From Dichomitus squalens LYAD-421 SS1 (lineage: Eukaryota; Basidiomycota; Agaricomycetes; Polyporales; Polyporaceae), in the NCBI RefSeq assembly GCF_000275845.1, contig NW_006766886.1, positions 605,573 to 669,572 of the forward strand: a DNA stretch of 64,000 bases. Reading direction: 5' to 3'. The stretch's first letter is position 1. Each line of letters starts with the position of its first letter. A program made the translations under genes and the position numbers. Below are positions 1 to 11,406 of the stretch, piece after piece. The notes under the pieces are model-generated. The model saw only the letters and a program-made list of their open reading frames with translations, searched no databases and had not been told where the DNA came from.

Positions 1-3000
1 AATGGAATTTGAGTGAGTGTATGTGCGTTGTCTTGATCACTACAGTTCCTTATGCCCTGTATGAATAGCTGACCAAATATCGTCGTTTGACGGATTGATA
101 TCCACCTCGAATCACCTCCTTCCGGAGGAACCCGTCGTGACTGTGAAGACGACCAAACCCCTCTGGTGGACCATGGAGCTGCGGCCACTGGCTTGAAACC
201 CCTCACGCATTGAATCTTTCACGTGCGTCGCCGTTTGATATGTATGGATCATCTACGCGTGATACAGGGGTGTTTGTGAAATGTTGTATCATAATCAACA
301 GGGTTCGGAACGCATTCCGTTGAGGAGTATACGTCTCTCCAAGGCACAGGTACTAGGTGCGGTTGCTCAGTTTGGTCCAGGATGGAAGTCAGTATATGCG
401 CCTGCATCCCGACCTATCCTGTGCGCGTACCAGAAGGGGTCGAGTACCGACGCGCGTACAAGAGCTAATGGCCGTGCTCAGCCGTTGACCGTAGTACTCT
501 CATATGTGCGATTGTCCGAGGGCGGCGACTTCACGAATGAAAGACGCATGCATGTCTCCGGGCTCAATTGGACAGCCCAGCCTCGTGTCGAATTGCCAAG
601 GATGGCCTGGACTGCATCTAACGGCCACGTTCGGAATGCACGGTGGTCATTGCAGCGAGGGTATCAGGGTGAAAGGCCACGTCGTAAGGTTCGCTCGCAT
701 ACCACTCATGCTTGCCTAGCTTGTATTGCATCGGGCCAGACGTTGACTGCATATGAGTCCTGGCGGAATACCGAGGCTTTGACGATACCGCGGCAAATGG
801 ACCTCTTCAGCTGAATACGCCCCGGCCCTCGCACTCGGAATTCGGGATCCCGGCCTTGTGCCGCCTAGAAAGTGACAAGACGTTTGCCCACGATGGAGCC
901 TATATGGTTCCTTCCGCCTAAACGCGGTCAACGGTCGCAAAATGGGGTAGGCGAAATGTCTCCTTCCCTGGCTGTGATGAGGACGCCGGTCAGTCTAGTG
1001 GCGCAGCGGAAGTCTCAGACGAGAGACCGCGTGCCGCCACCATCGCCGAATGTCAACAGCCATGCGAAGTGCGCGAAGTTGTAGATGAATACGATCTCAA
1101 GCGGATCATTTGCAAGGACTCTTGAGTCGTCCCGCTTCCCTGTAGCCGCTCGTCTGAGCACGTATGAGAAGGACTGGGGAAGGGAGAAGGAGTGCGGAGA
1201 CTGGATGACGGGCATGGGTGATGTGCGGTTAGCGGGTTGGGTGCTCTCGAGGGGCTTGCTTGGAGAGGTTGGCGAAGACAGGACGTGGTGTGCATTGGAG
1301 GCAGACCGGCGGTTCCTCTCGAGAGGGGAAAGGGTGCGACCAAGCCATAGTGGATAGTGGCGGAGGGCAGCCAGGATTGTGGCGGAGGCGTGTATTGTGA
1401 CGGTGGGCTATGACTGCAGCGGGAGCGGGAGCATGGAGAGGATGATGGCCGATGTAAACGGAGAGACGGTCACGACGGTCGTTTTCCGACGACACTAGGG
1501 CTGGACGTGGTGGGGGCTGCAGCGCTGAAGCTTAAGGGTGGGATGATGCGAGGCAAGGGATCGGTAGCGGCGGAATAGGTTGTGACGGGAGCAGCGGATT
1601 CTCCTGCGTCTGATACGCCGTCTAGTCTTGTCATTTCAAGAGTTACTTTCAAACCAACAAGCTGCCGGCTTGGGGACAGCGAGCCGGACAAAGGGTGCCA
1701 GACAGAGGAACGGACGCCGGGGTGACGATCTCCTGGTAGGTAAGGTGGGCGCGTACTCGATTTTGTGCGGATTCAAGACTTGGTATACCCCTGCAGCCGA
1801 GCTCATTCTGAGCTGGTGTGAAGGGAAATATGAGCCTCAGAAATACCGGGGTAAAGATCAAGTACCACGAGCAGTTCAAAATTCCGTCCCCGTCAGACAT
1901 TTTGTTGCCATATACATAGGTCGAACAGAGGTTCCTCTGATGCCAACACTTAAGCTGAATAGCTCATTCGTATTTGCCTGTCGATGTTGCTGGTCATCCT
2001 CGATGAACTTATTTCGTTGGACAATGGCGAGTACGTGCTGATCGGCCGATGTGCCTGCCGCGACTGAGCTCACTCTGTACAGCGAACCTGATGCATCCCA
2101 TTCTGAACCACGACATCCTGGTCATCCTGGAGACGTGTTCGACCCATCTCCGTGTTACGTTTGATATTCAAGGTTTGGAATACATTGCCTCCATCCCAAA
2201 GCTCCCTACTTCAGGCGTGTTGTCTGATTTAGAGTTGCGCTCGAACGTGTTTGGTGCGCTCCCCGATTTTGACATCTTTGTGAGTACACTGCCCAATCCA
2301 GTGACCTCCATGGATTCGTTTGGGCTCAGCCATTGATTAGGGCAAGTTGACGAAGTGGCCTTCAGCCTTATTCATTCGGTCGCTCTCGTTAAGATTTTTT
2401 GCACTCCTCAGGCTTCACATGGGCACAACAGAGGCGCGTGTCTGATGCGAAACGCTCTGCTGGAAGGCGACGTCCCAATGTATACACGGGCAGTCGCGGA
2501 CGCATCCCTCGCGTCACTGCGGCGACTAGCAGTTGCATGACCTTGTGAACCACCCTTTGTCCCCGTCACCTTCGCTATCGATCGAGACCCGGGAGAACCA
2601 CCCCGACGTCGTTTTCATAAATGACTGTTTGGCAAGAGATATCATGCATATTGATGCATCCACGCATACGTATACGCCTGGCTGTTACCACTGCAACATA
2701 TGTTGATGCTGAAGGCATGCTCGCGTGTATGTAGTGACCAGTGCCGGTCTGGGTTTCTCCTCGGGAATATTTTGCAATCGCGCACGCGAGTTGGTGTACG
2801 GGTTCCAATGTACGGACGCATGGTTTCATGATCAATGCAACACTGATGCCATGCAGGCGTCATGGTGAAGTAGAATAACCGCGAACGCTAAGAATGTAAA
2901 TGCGTGACATTCCTGCCAGTGGATCTGAACGCAAGAGATGCTGCTAAGACGTGATGAGACCATGCACGCATGGACGCAAATAACGAAAGAGATGTGCGTC

Positions 3001-3452
3001 AAAAACATGTACAAATGCAATGACCGTTGCCATGAACAACGCCAGTTGGTATACACTATATGGGGTGGATGAATCTCCGAGACTAGAAAGTAAGTAGCAG
3101 AAGTACCGTACGGATATGTACCAGGTGAGCACCAGACGTAGTTAGATAGGGAACGGGAGGTATTAAGGAGAGAGGATATGCAAGAAGGAACGTGTGGGGC
3201 CGTCCTTACTAGAAGGGCGGTGTAAATAGTGGCAGCACTGCAGCTATCGAGACATGAGTTGGCCTAAGGTGAGCAGGCTTCAGGCTCATTATAGACAACA
3301 ATCGCCTACCAGAAATCCGTACCGTACATGAGCCTTGATGATATATGAGGATGATGGATGTGAGATCGACAACAACACAAGCAAGCGCCGATAGCGGAAG
3401 AGCAAAGGAGCAAGGGAGCAAAGTCTACTCAGTCGCCACTCCAGATCTGCCC
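1..3452. other. gene-poor left flank
   Basis: Apart from short open frames this 3.4 kb shows no recognisable gene. The longest frame (281-814, +) gives a basic 177-residue translation with no family resemblance and no flanking intron signals that extend it. At 1985-2336 (+) two short stretches resemble F-box-type openings ('LLVILDEL', 'DILVILETC') and are followed by an open frame ending in a stop at 2336. This may be a decayed F-box gene but cannot be assembled. The part near 3400 is probably the 3' flank of the large minus-strand gene that ends at 3453. Confidence 0.4.
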
Positions 3453-6400
3453 CTAGGGTAGCTGTAACGATGGACGCGTCTGTACAGGCGAACTCGTCGC
3501 CGACGGGGAGAGGTAGTCGCTCGTGATGCGCTTCATCCGGTCGCGCTCAGCCGCGAGATGCTGTGTGAGCATACCGTCGAACCGCAATATCGACTCGCGC
3601 TGGGGTTTGCGCTCCCCAGCCCTGCTCTTGCCCTTATCATCCGGTGCCGTGGCCGGCCGCTTTCGTCCTGAGCCCACGCTCTCCGTGCTCCGAGCGATGC
3701 TGATAGCAGCCGCACTGCTCGTAGAGCTCACGCTCGCGCGCCCGACCGAGGTACCGGGGGCAATCGGGGAGCTGGGCAAAGCCCCGATGGGGAGGAGAGG
3801 CGACGTCGGTACGTGCGCAATGCCCTTGCCCTTCTTGGAGAAAGGCGAGCGAGACGACGTGGACGAGCGCCGATTGAAATCGACGACGTTCGATATCGGC
3901 TTCTTGCGGTCGTACGTGAACTGGGGGAGAGGTTCTTGCAGGGAGCGACTGGAAGCAGGAGAGAGCTGGGGCGTGGAGTGGTTCCCGAGGCGCATGATGG
4001 AAGGTCGCGCGCTTGAGCTCGACGCGCGGTTCGAGATGGCTTGGGTACGAGGCTCGACGAATACCTCCGCTGTCTCAACATTCTCGCCGCCAGGCGTAGG
4101 TGGTTGAGTCCGCAATGTTGTAGGCGTCTCGCCAGGGGGCCCGGGATTGAACCGACTGCGCGCATTTCCTGCGCCATTCAATGATAGCTCATCTTCCGAC
4201 TCGCTCTCGTCCGAGGTATCGAGATCATCCATGGCATTGTGGAAGGTGGTTTGGATCTGATCGAAGAAGTCCGCAGGCGACGCCGGCGCTGGTGCCGAGT
4301 GGATGATGGGGCGTTGCATTCCGCGCGGAATGGTCAAAGTGAGTGGGCCGCCAAGCCCACGACGCGCTGCGAGCGGGGCGGACGGAGAGGATGCAGTGGA
4401 GGCGGAAGAATACGTCAAGTTGATGGATGCCTCTTGGGTGGGGCCGAGCTCGGACACGGCAGGGGAATCTGGTGGTGGTCGGCTGCGGCTATTCGATGTC
4501 CGTGAATTGGTTGTGGACGTAGATGGTCGATAAGTAGGACGAGCCGCACGCGGGCGGGGAGGTATGGGTAACTCAGTGGGGGAGACGGAGGAGGATATGC
4601 GCGGGGGAGGTGAGGTCACAGAGCGAGGTGTGATGGGAGGATGTGGTGGAAATTCTGGGAGCGAGTGCGTCGAAGGTGCAACATGTGATGCGATGCTTCT
4701 CCGAGACATGACCGAGGGTGGCCGACAGCTTCCAAACACCGCATCACCGAAGGCAGATGCAGTGGGAGAGGGCATGGAGTACTCAGAGATAGACACAGAT
4801 ATTGAAGGTCGGCCGGACGGGAGTGACAGTGTCATGGAAGGTCGAGCGCCACTGTGTTCTACATCCGTGTCCATGGGTGTCCTGAACGATATTTCATCGC
4901 TTGAATACCGTGACTCGCTCTCAGAGCGCGACCGCGTCGCCGTTGTGAATGAAGGCATGCATTCTAGTTCTCTGAGCTCTGGGGAGATACCGCGGACGGG
5001 AAGAGGAGGAGGAGAAAGCGAGACGGTCGGCTGCTCAGCAACATGGTCCTCTGCGCCAGATAATCCAGGAGTGGAAGTCGCTTTGCGCACAGTATGATAC
5101 GATGCCGAAGACGAGCCAGGAGCAGCATCACCAACCTTGGCGACTGGTTCCGAGAGGTCCGGTTGTGAGAGTGAGTATAGAGGGTTGAACAGCTGTTTGC
5201 GAGGAGCAGGTGCGAGAGGCAGAGGCATGTGGGCCGGTGTCTCTGCGCGAGCCGGGGGACCTGCGATCGATAACAACGGATGTTCCGCTGCCAGCGGTGA
5301 CTTCTCGCCCGAGGACAGCGGCATACCCTGGAATGGCGGCTGTTGCACGACTGAAGGCGACACGGGCGGACTGTTAGAAAACGACTCCGAATGAATGCTC
5401 AAGTTTTCCACGATCCGTTGTCCGACCTTTGCTTTCTGTACTGCCGGCATTGCCGGAGTCCGGAAGGATGCCTCTGATTGAGGCGGTGGTGACGCTAGTG
5501 GCAAACCCGCTCTGCTCGAGACTGACGAAGAGAAAGAATGGTCAGGCGTGTCCGCGAGCGAATGGCTGACGGCCTGATGCAACAAGTCTTTCCGCCAGCT
5601 CTCCTCCTCTGAACTGATAGACCATATCCCTGGCGATCCGGGCACGAGACGATCAGCGAGCACGGCGGCATTGAGGGAGGCCTGTGGGCCCAAACCGTAA
5701 GCTGCAGATGCCTGTACAGCGAACATCGAATCCACCAGCTGCGGCGGCAAGTCGACAGCGTCTGTGGGATCAATGATGTCGTCCACAAATCGGTCCCGAG
5801 GTGTCGTTTGTGTCTTGGTCTTCCGAGTGTCCCTGCTACGAAGCTCCTTCTCAGCCTGTTCAGCAGCGGTCGCGAGGTCATCCATGCGTTCACGCAAGAC
5901 AACTACCCTACTCGCGGGCGGGGGAGGTTGGACCACGGGCGGGGGAGCCAAGGGCTGCTGCTGTGCACGGAGTAGGAAACCTGACGCAGTAGGTGTGTCA
6001 GAAGTCGTGCGGAGAATGGGACCCGCACTGTCAACCGCAGGAGGACTGCCAGGGACGGGAGACGTCGGCTTCGACTTCGACTTCCCTAGCCGGAAAAAGT
6101 CTAAGAACCCAGCGTTGGCAGGCTTGGCCTTTTTCGCGGCCTCCGCGGACAGCGGTGACAGCGAGAATGGACTAGGTTTGGTATGAGCCGGTGGGAGGAA
6201 GTAGCTGTTGTTCAGGAGCAAACGAAGTCGATACGAGACATCGTCGGGGTCAAATTCTGAATGGTCCTGAGTGACGATTTCTGGATATGACAGGTCTCCC
6301 TCGTCGTAGGTGTAGGGCATTGACGACTCTGTTCGAGTACCAACGGACGTCGACGCGGGATACAATGACGACGATGTCGTCGAGTTCTGCGTCAGGATAG

Positions 6401-7175
6401 AGTCGCGAGGATTAGAAGAGCGGGACACGATGTGAACTGCAGCGCCATCTCCAAAACCGAACGGCGTGAGCGGACTCGCTTGCGACGACTCGTCCGAAGG
6501 AGAGTGCTGTCGGAGATTTTGGCGGGGCAGACTGAGACCGCGAAGCTTCGCCTTCGTCTAGACCGTCAGGACAGCGTGACTCAGAGAGTGAGAGGCACAT
6601 ACAGCTTTGATAGACCCAGTATCCGACTTCGCCTGCCTGCCCCGGATCTGCTCGAACGGGACCTCCCGAACGTCTACGGCACTGCGGGCTCGAGACATCT
6701 GAGGCATATCCAGACGGACCCCAGGTTCGGGACGTGACTCTGGCCCTACTGTCCTCGACCTTCGCCTCGCCTGCTTGACCCGCCGCTTCTCCTCCGCCGT
6801 CATCTCCTCGGGCTCGTCGCAGACTACCGTCGGCACTGGCGGTACATCATCGAGGTCCAAGAAGCTCTCGCAAGAGTCTGATTCGTACTTGCTCCCCACC
6901 GATTGGCCCTGGCTTCTGCCGCGTTTTGAGGGAGCGAGTGAGCGCGTTCTTGTACGCGATCGTCGCCTGAGACCGGCACTCTGGACCGAGCTAGCGATAG
7001 AATCTGAGCGAGTGAAGGGGTCGAAACTGGGAACAGGGGGCTTGGCCGTCGAGGTCGAGGGGACCATGGGACGCTCAACGTTGCATGGGACAACGATAAG
7101 AGACAGCGTGGACGAGCGCGGCGTGCGACTCGTCGTTGAGGACGAAAACCCGCGCTTCCTCTCCCTCGCTTCCAC
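3453..7175 (-). CDS. large Ser/Pro-rich protein of unknown function
   Basis: Two exons are clear. Exon 1 runs from about 7175 down to 6603 and exon 2 from 6557 to the stop at 3453. They are joined by a 45-nt intron (6558-6602) with GTATGT and CTAG ends. Splicing joins '...SIKA' to 'TKAKLRGL...' in frame and gives about 1,225 residues. The protein is rich in Ser, Pro, Thr and Arg. It has a basic N-terminal part with KRR/RRSRT clusters, a short Lys-rich patch (FRLGKSKSK), a charged helical stretch with 'LRERMDDLATAAEQAEKELRS', an acidic patch 'DTSDESESEDELS' and a conserved-looking C-terminal segment 'ERDRMKRITSDYLSPS'. No catalytic domain is visible. The 5' end is uncertain: the frame is open to about 7255 but has no ATG upstream of 7067, so there is probably another 5' exon. 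It is divergent from ERG28. It could be a scaffold or regulatory protein, which is inference only. Confidence 0.7.
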
Positions 7176-7804
7176 TGGGGACCCCGGACGGACGGCTCCT
7201 TTCCTGGACCCCCGCTCAGCGCCTGACGATTCAGGACATGTTCCGCCTCGAAATCATCGCACTGCGACACTGATGCGGCGGTCGAGAAAGCATGTCCACA
7301 CCAGTTATGTCTCGACCTCAACTCAGCAGCATGCACGTCTGCAATGTACACCCCATGTGTATGATTGAACCCCTCATGTACCATCCGCTTCTCGCCTTCA
7401 GTCTCGTAATTTATACTTAGGTCGCAAGGGCGGGCGCGGGACCCCGGTAACCCTGTTGCACCGTAATATTGTTGATGGCGGCGCTCAGCGTCCATGGCAA
7501 GGACCGTCGGTGGTGTTCTTGGCGAAATGCTGCCTATCTGCCATCTGCCAGAGGTATGTATGACCACCCCGCAAAGGCTACACCTCAGTGGGATGCCCTC
7601 AGCCAATATGCATGACTCCAGCGTGTGAAGGATCAGATTTTTGTCTGCACTACCCAAATGAGGTATATTGTAAGTATCTTAGAGTTCAGGTCCGTCTGCC
7701 TTGAAGCGCGCGTGCGACACCTTACAGTTAAGCGCCATGTACATGCGGATAGCTTGCCCTTCGACTTGCATCTTGGCCAGGCAAGTTTCGATTCCTCGCT
7801 GACG

Positions 7805-8462
7805 ATGCCTATCTTCGACGCCGTTTCTCCATGTGAGCGTGGCCGTGATTATCCCGAGAACCTTCTTCAAGCCTGACGTATGCGTAGACCTTCCGCAGGG
7901 ACCTGGATGGTTGCCGACGTGGCAATTGATTGTGGCCGTGACTGCAGCATTGAACACAGTGAGCAATCTCACTAGCTTGACGTTCTCGCGGAGGCTTTAC
8001 AACAACGCTGTGACTTCCGGTGTGTGTCTGTGGTAGTACCATTGATAGTAGCTATGGCAAATAACCAAATGTCCTATGATCAGTTAACCCCCTCCAAGCC
8101 CGGACATTCGCTATCTGGACCCTTACGTCAGCGGTTGTCCGCTTCTATGCGGCCTATAATATTCACAACAAGTTGTAAGTCCCTAGTTGTTGTTCAACGA
8201 AGAACAGTATGTCTATCTCTCTATCCTGCAGAATTTACGACATAGCCCTCTTCACGTACCTCTTCGCGTTCTTCCACTTTGGCTCCGAAATCCTTATCTA
8301 TCGTACCGCAAAAATAGCTGCCCCAGTACTCAGTCCAGTGATCGTCTCGAGTGAGTCGTGTCGGTCCCACGTGAGATCATCCATGCCTGAAGCTCACCAT
8401 ACACTTCAGCTTCGTCGTTGATCTGGATGCTCACCCAGTACAACTTCTACGTGAAAGCCTGA
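7805..8462 (+). CDS. ERG28: ergosterol biosynthesis scaffold protein Erg28
   Basis: Five exons (7805-7832, 7888-8019, 8084-8174, 8232-8350, 8410-8462) splice to exactly 140 residues, the usual Erg28 size. All introns are GT-AG and 52-64 nt long. Family landmarks are in order: 'LPQGPGWLPTWQ' at the N-terminus, 'SRRLYNN', 'LQARTFAIWTLTSAVVRFYAAY', 'IYDIALFTYLFAFFHFGSE', 'APVLSPVIVSTSSLIWM' and the end 'TQYNFYVKA'. Several hydrophobic segments fit a small multi-pass ER protein. In yeast Erg28 tethers the C-4 demethylation enzymes (Erg25, Erg26, Erg27) and Erg6 at the ER membrane. That role is family knowledge, not visible here. The start ATG lies in a 28-nt first exon whose last base completes a Tyr codon across the intron. 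No defect is seen. Confidence 0.93.
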
Positions 8463-11406
8463 GCGGGGCTGTCCGACAGTTTCCTCACTCCATTGTTCGG
8501 TGGTCTCTCACGTGTGTGATAACCGGTGCTTCTCCTGCTGTATGTCCGCTGTCGTTGACTTTACCTGTGATGCTACCATGCTTGATCTTACTCAGCTCTC
8601 TCTCCGACTGGTCGTCCGTCGGTTCGTGTACCGCATGCATCTTGCTGTCAACGAGCCGTGGCTATTCACGTCGTCCTCACCTGTTTTCAATACCTTTTCA
8701 ACTTCGTGCAGCCGCATGCGAGGCACGTCATCGAACCTCGTGCACTGGCAGAGTGGGCCTGGTTCATCGTTGTCGGTACGTTGTCCCGAATGAAGGCGCA
8801 ACCTGTACTGCGTCTATCGCAAACTGCGGTAGATCCATACGTACACCCTCCGCGTCTTCTCACGTCCGACAACCTCTCATCATTGTTGCTGGCCACCAGT
8901 CATCTGTGCCAGGAATAAGTCGTGAATACTGCTTAAGTACGATCGGCCTGCAAATGCCTCCCAGGAAGGTACCTCTGTAAGCCCGTATTCTCCCGCAAAA
9001 TGGCATGTAGGTTTGGTTTCCTGGTGGCCCTGGCCCAAATGTCCTATACACCTGCAGACCAGGTTAGCTGTAAAACCGGCGCCCTATCTTCTCAGACGCG
9101 TCGTGCGCGACCTCATACGCCGGAAAGTCAGCGCCGTCTGTCGCACATGCGTTCAGTGCCAGGGGAGTGGGGGAACGGTGCGTAAGAATAACGACACATA
9201 ATTACGACACTCGCAGACCCCGTCGACGTTCCTCCGTTCTCGTCTGAGCTTCTCGCTCTCGATCCGCCTTCGGCAATCGGCATCTCAGTGGTGCTTGAAT
9301 CCACGCCATCCATTGCGACATTTCGCCTATGCATCTTCTCGGAGATCGACATACGCACATGCGACCACGTATACACGCACAGAAGCGTGTCTGTGCTCGG
9401 CTCGAGTACCAGCTGCTCGTCGCAATATAGCGGCGGCTCATGAGGGAGGGAACGCGTCCGACGGGGAGGCCTTGTTCGCATGGATCGGAGGCAGCGCCCC
9501 GTGGTCAGCAGACATGTCCTCCATCGCAACCCCTTGTCAGGTGTTGCATCCTTTGACGAGGACGGATCTCGCTCTGCACGTTCCTGAGGACGCGTGTGCG
9601 GTGCTTCAGCGTCTGCTAAAAGAGTTGAACGCACCAATCGGATCGACGACGGGGTCGGGCTGGACAGCTGAGCTTCCAGGAGCATCGCGATTCGCAGGAA
9701 TGTTTGAACGGTGATGGTGACCAGAACGCGCGGCTAAAGGAGATTCGCCCGTGTCTAAGGCAGCGAACGTCTACCTAGTCTATTCTGAAAATGTCTCTAA
9801 TCATCAAACTTGCCGGGAAGATGCTACGGGTGTCACAGTATCCCGATTGTCTGCAGGAGCCTTCACTGCATACTGGTCGGACATCGAGGGTATACGATAA
9901 CCACTTTGCTCACGAGGCCGGCATCCCTCCTCTTCTCCTCTTTCATTGCTACGCTTCCAGACTTTGCCGGTTGTGCGAGGGCCCGAGGAGATGCTGAGAG
10001 GGCCACTCATGGAGGATCATACCAGGGAGTATATTTGGCCCTCTGTGAGCCGTTCACATCTGTTCGGATGCTCCGCCGAGGTCTGGGTTCTCCCTGTGAC
10101 GGCAGGCCACTGTGAATAGACCCGCTATACAAGTTCCCTGCAATAATGGCAGTTTCAACGCCAGATTTAGCCGCGGAAGGCCCCATCTGTGATTGCCCAT
10201 GCCAGAAGTGGAGAACCTAAGAATGGGTGAATGTTGTGAGCAGCGATACGACGCCTGGCTGGTAGAAGCGAGGAAGATCGTCTCGCATAGGCATTTGAAC
10301 CTGGATAGATGAGAGAATTTGGGAAGAAGTCGTAACGAAACAGTATCAACTACCGAGGCTTCCCAGGTCGAGTCGCCCGTAAGGTGTGCTTCCGGTTGAG
10401 CACGAAACATCACGCCGTCTATTCCAGTCTTCACGTCAGCCAAAGTTAGGGCCATTCAATCTACAATGCAAGCTGCTAGGAATACTCACCCTTGTCTCAT
10501 GCCTTGACCACATGCCCCCTCCGCATGGGAGGGTTTCTTGCCGCAGTTGCTAGCACTTGCATGGCCCCATTTTTCTTGGCGGATAGGGAGGTCCAGACTT
10601 GGATTAAGGCCTTGGCCTCACTGCCCAAAACCACCACCGTGTCCCATGATGATGCAAGAGCGCATCAACGTTTCAACTCTGGTGCAACCGCGCGTGCGCC
10701 TTGTTCTTGTCTGACGCTTATAGGAGCCGGTGAAGACGTCGGGTGTACGTACAGCATCACACGGACACCGTTCAGGGGACTCATGAACGTTCGTGACAGG
10801 TCAGGCTAGCGTCGCTCTGCAGGCATACACTTGCGTCCACATAGGCGGCTGGCGGAGCTGAGCTGGCATCAGGGAGAATTCCGCAAATTTCGAGTAAGCA
10901 CGTTTCCGTCTAACTGTACATATATACCGACTTACATGGAGGTGGAGATGGGATATGCCGGACAAGCCCCGGAGGCGGACCTAGTCTTTTGATCCGTCAC
11001 GTGTACGGGGGTATTACGACTGAAATAGGTCAGAGTTCGGTCAGGTTCGGTCGCGCAAGACACCCAAAAGCTTAATTCATGCAGCGGAATTGTTTGCCGA
11101 AAGCAAGAAGTGCAAGCGTGCGAACGGGAAGGTGCTCGACGGCTCGACGGAAACGACAACCGGAAGGGTGCAAGCGCCTGCCATGAGCCACTCCTGCGCG
11201 CGTGGGTGATCGTTCTGGGCGATGTCGCCAACTCTATGTCGGGTCACGACCTCCGTTTATTCTCTCCCAAATGACTCGGCATATAAGGCCGCAGATTTTC
11301 CCGTTTCTGCCCTGTTCCTTCTCTCCTATCCGCCGACGACCCCATTTCGCCGCGCTCTAACTGACTGGAGCTATCCAAGCACTTCCGCTTATACCTCTCT
11401 TCTACT
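8463..11406. other. unresolved stretch, possible unrecognised gene at about 8.6-9.7 kb
   Basis: No gene could be assembled. On the + strand, 8658-8780 reads as a hydrophobic segment ('VVLTCFQYLFNFVQP'), 9090-9180 gives a basic stretch with a Cys-x2-Cys-x2-Cys pattern ('CRTCVQC'), and two longer open stretches at 9193-9441 and 9440-9714 look protein-like. The second ends 'SRFAGMFER' at a TGA at 9712-9714. These may be exons of one unrecognised + strand gene, but the frames do not join with obvious splice sites. From 9715 to 11406 I see only short frames on both strands. The last few hundred bases are pyrimidine-rich before the F-box gene start, as expected of a promoter. Confidence 0.3.

Noticed and set aside
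281..814. 177-codon frame on the + strand
   Set aside because: No family resemblance, no neighbouring exon signals and an odd basic composition; probably chance in GC-rich DNA.
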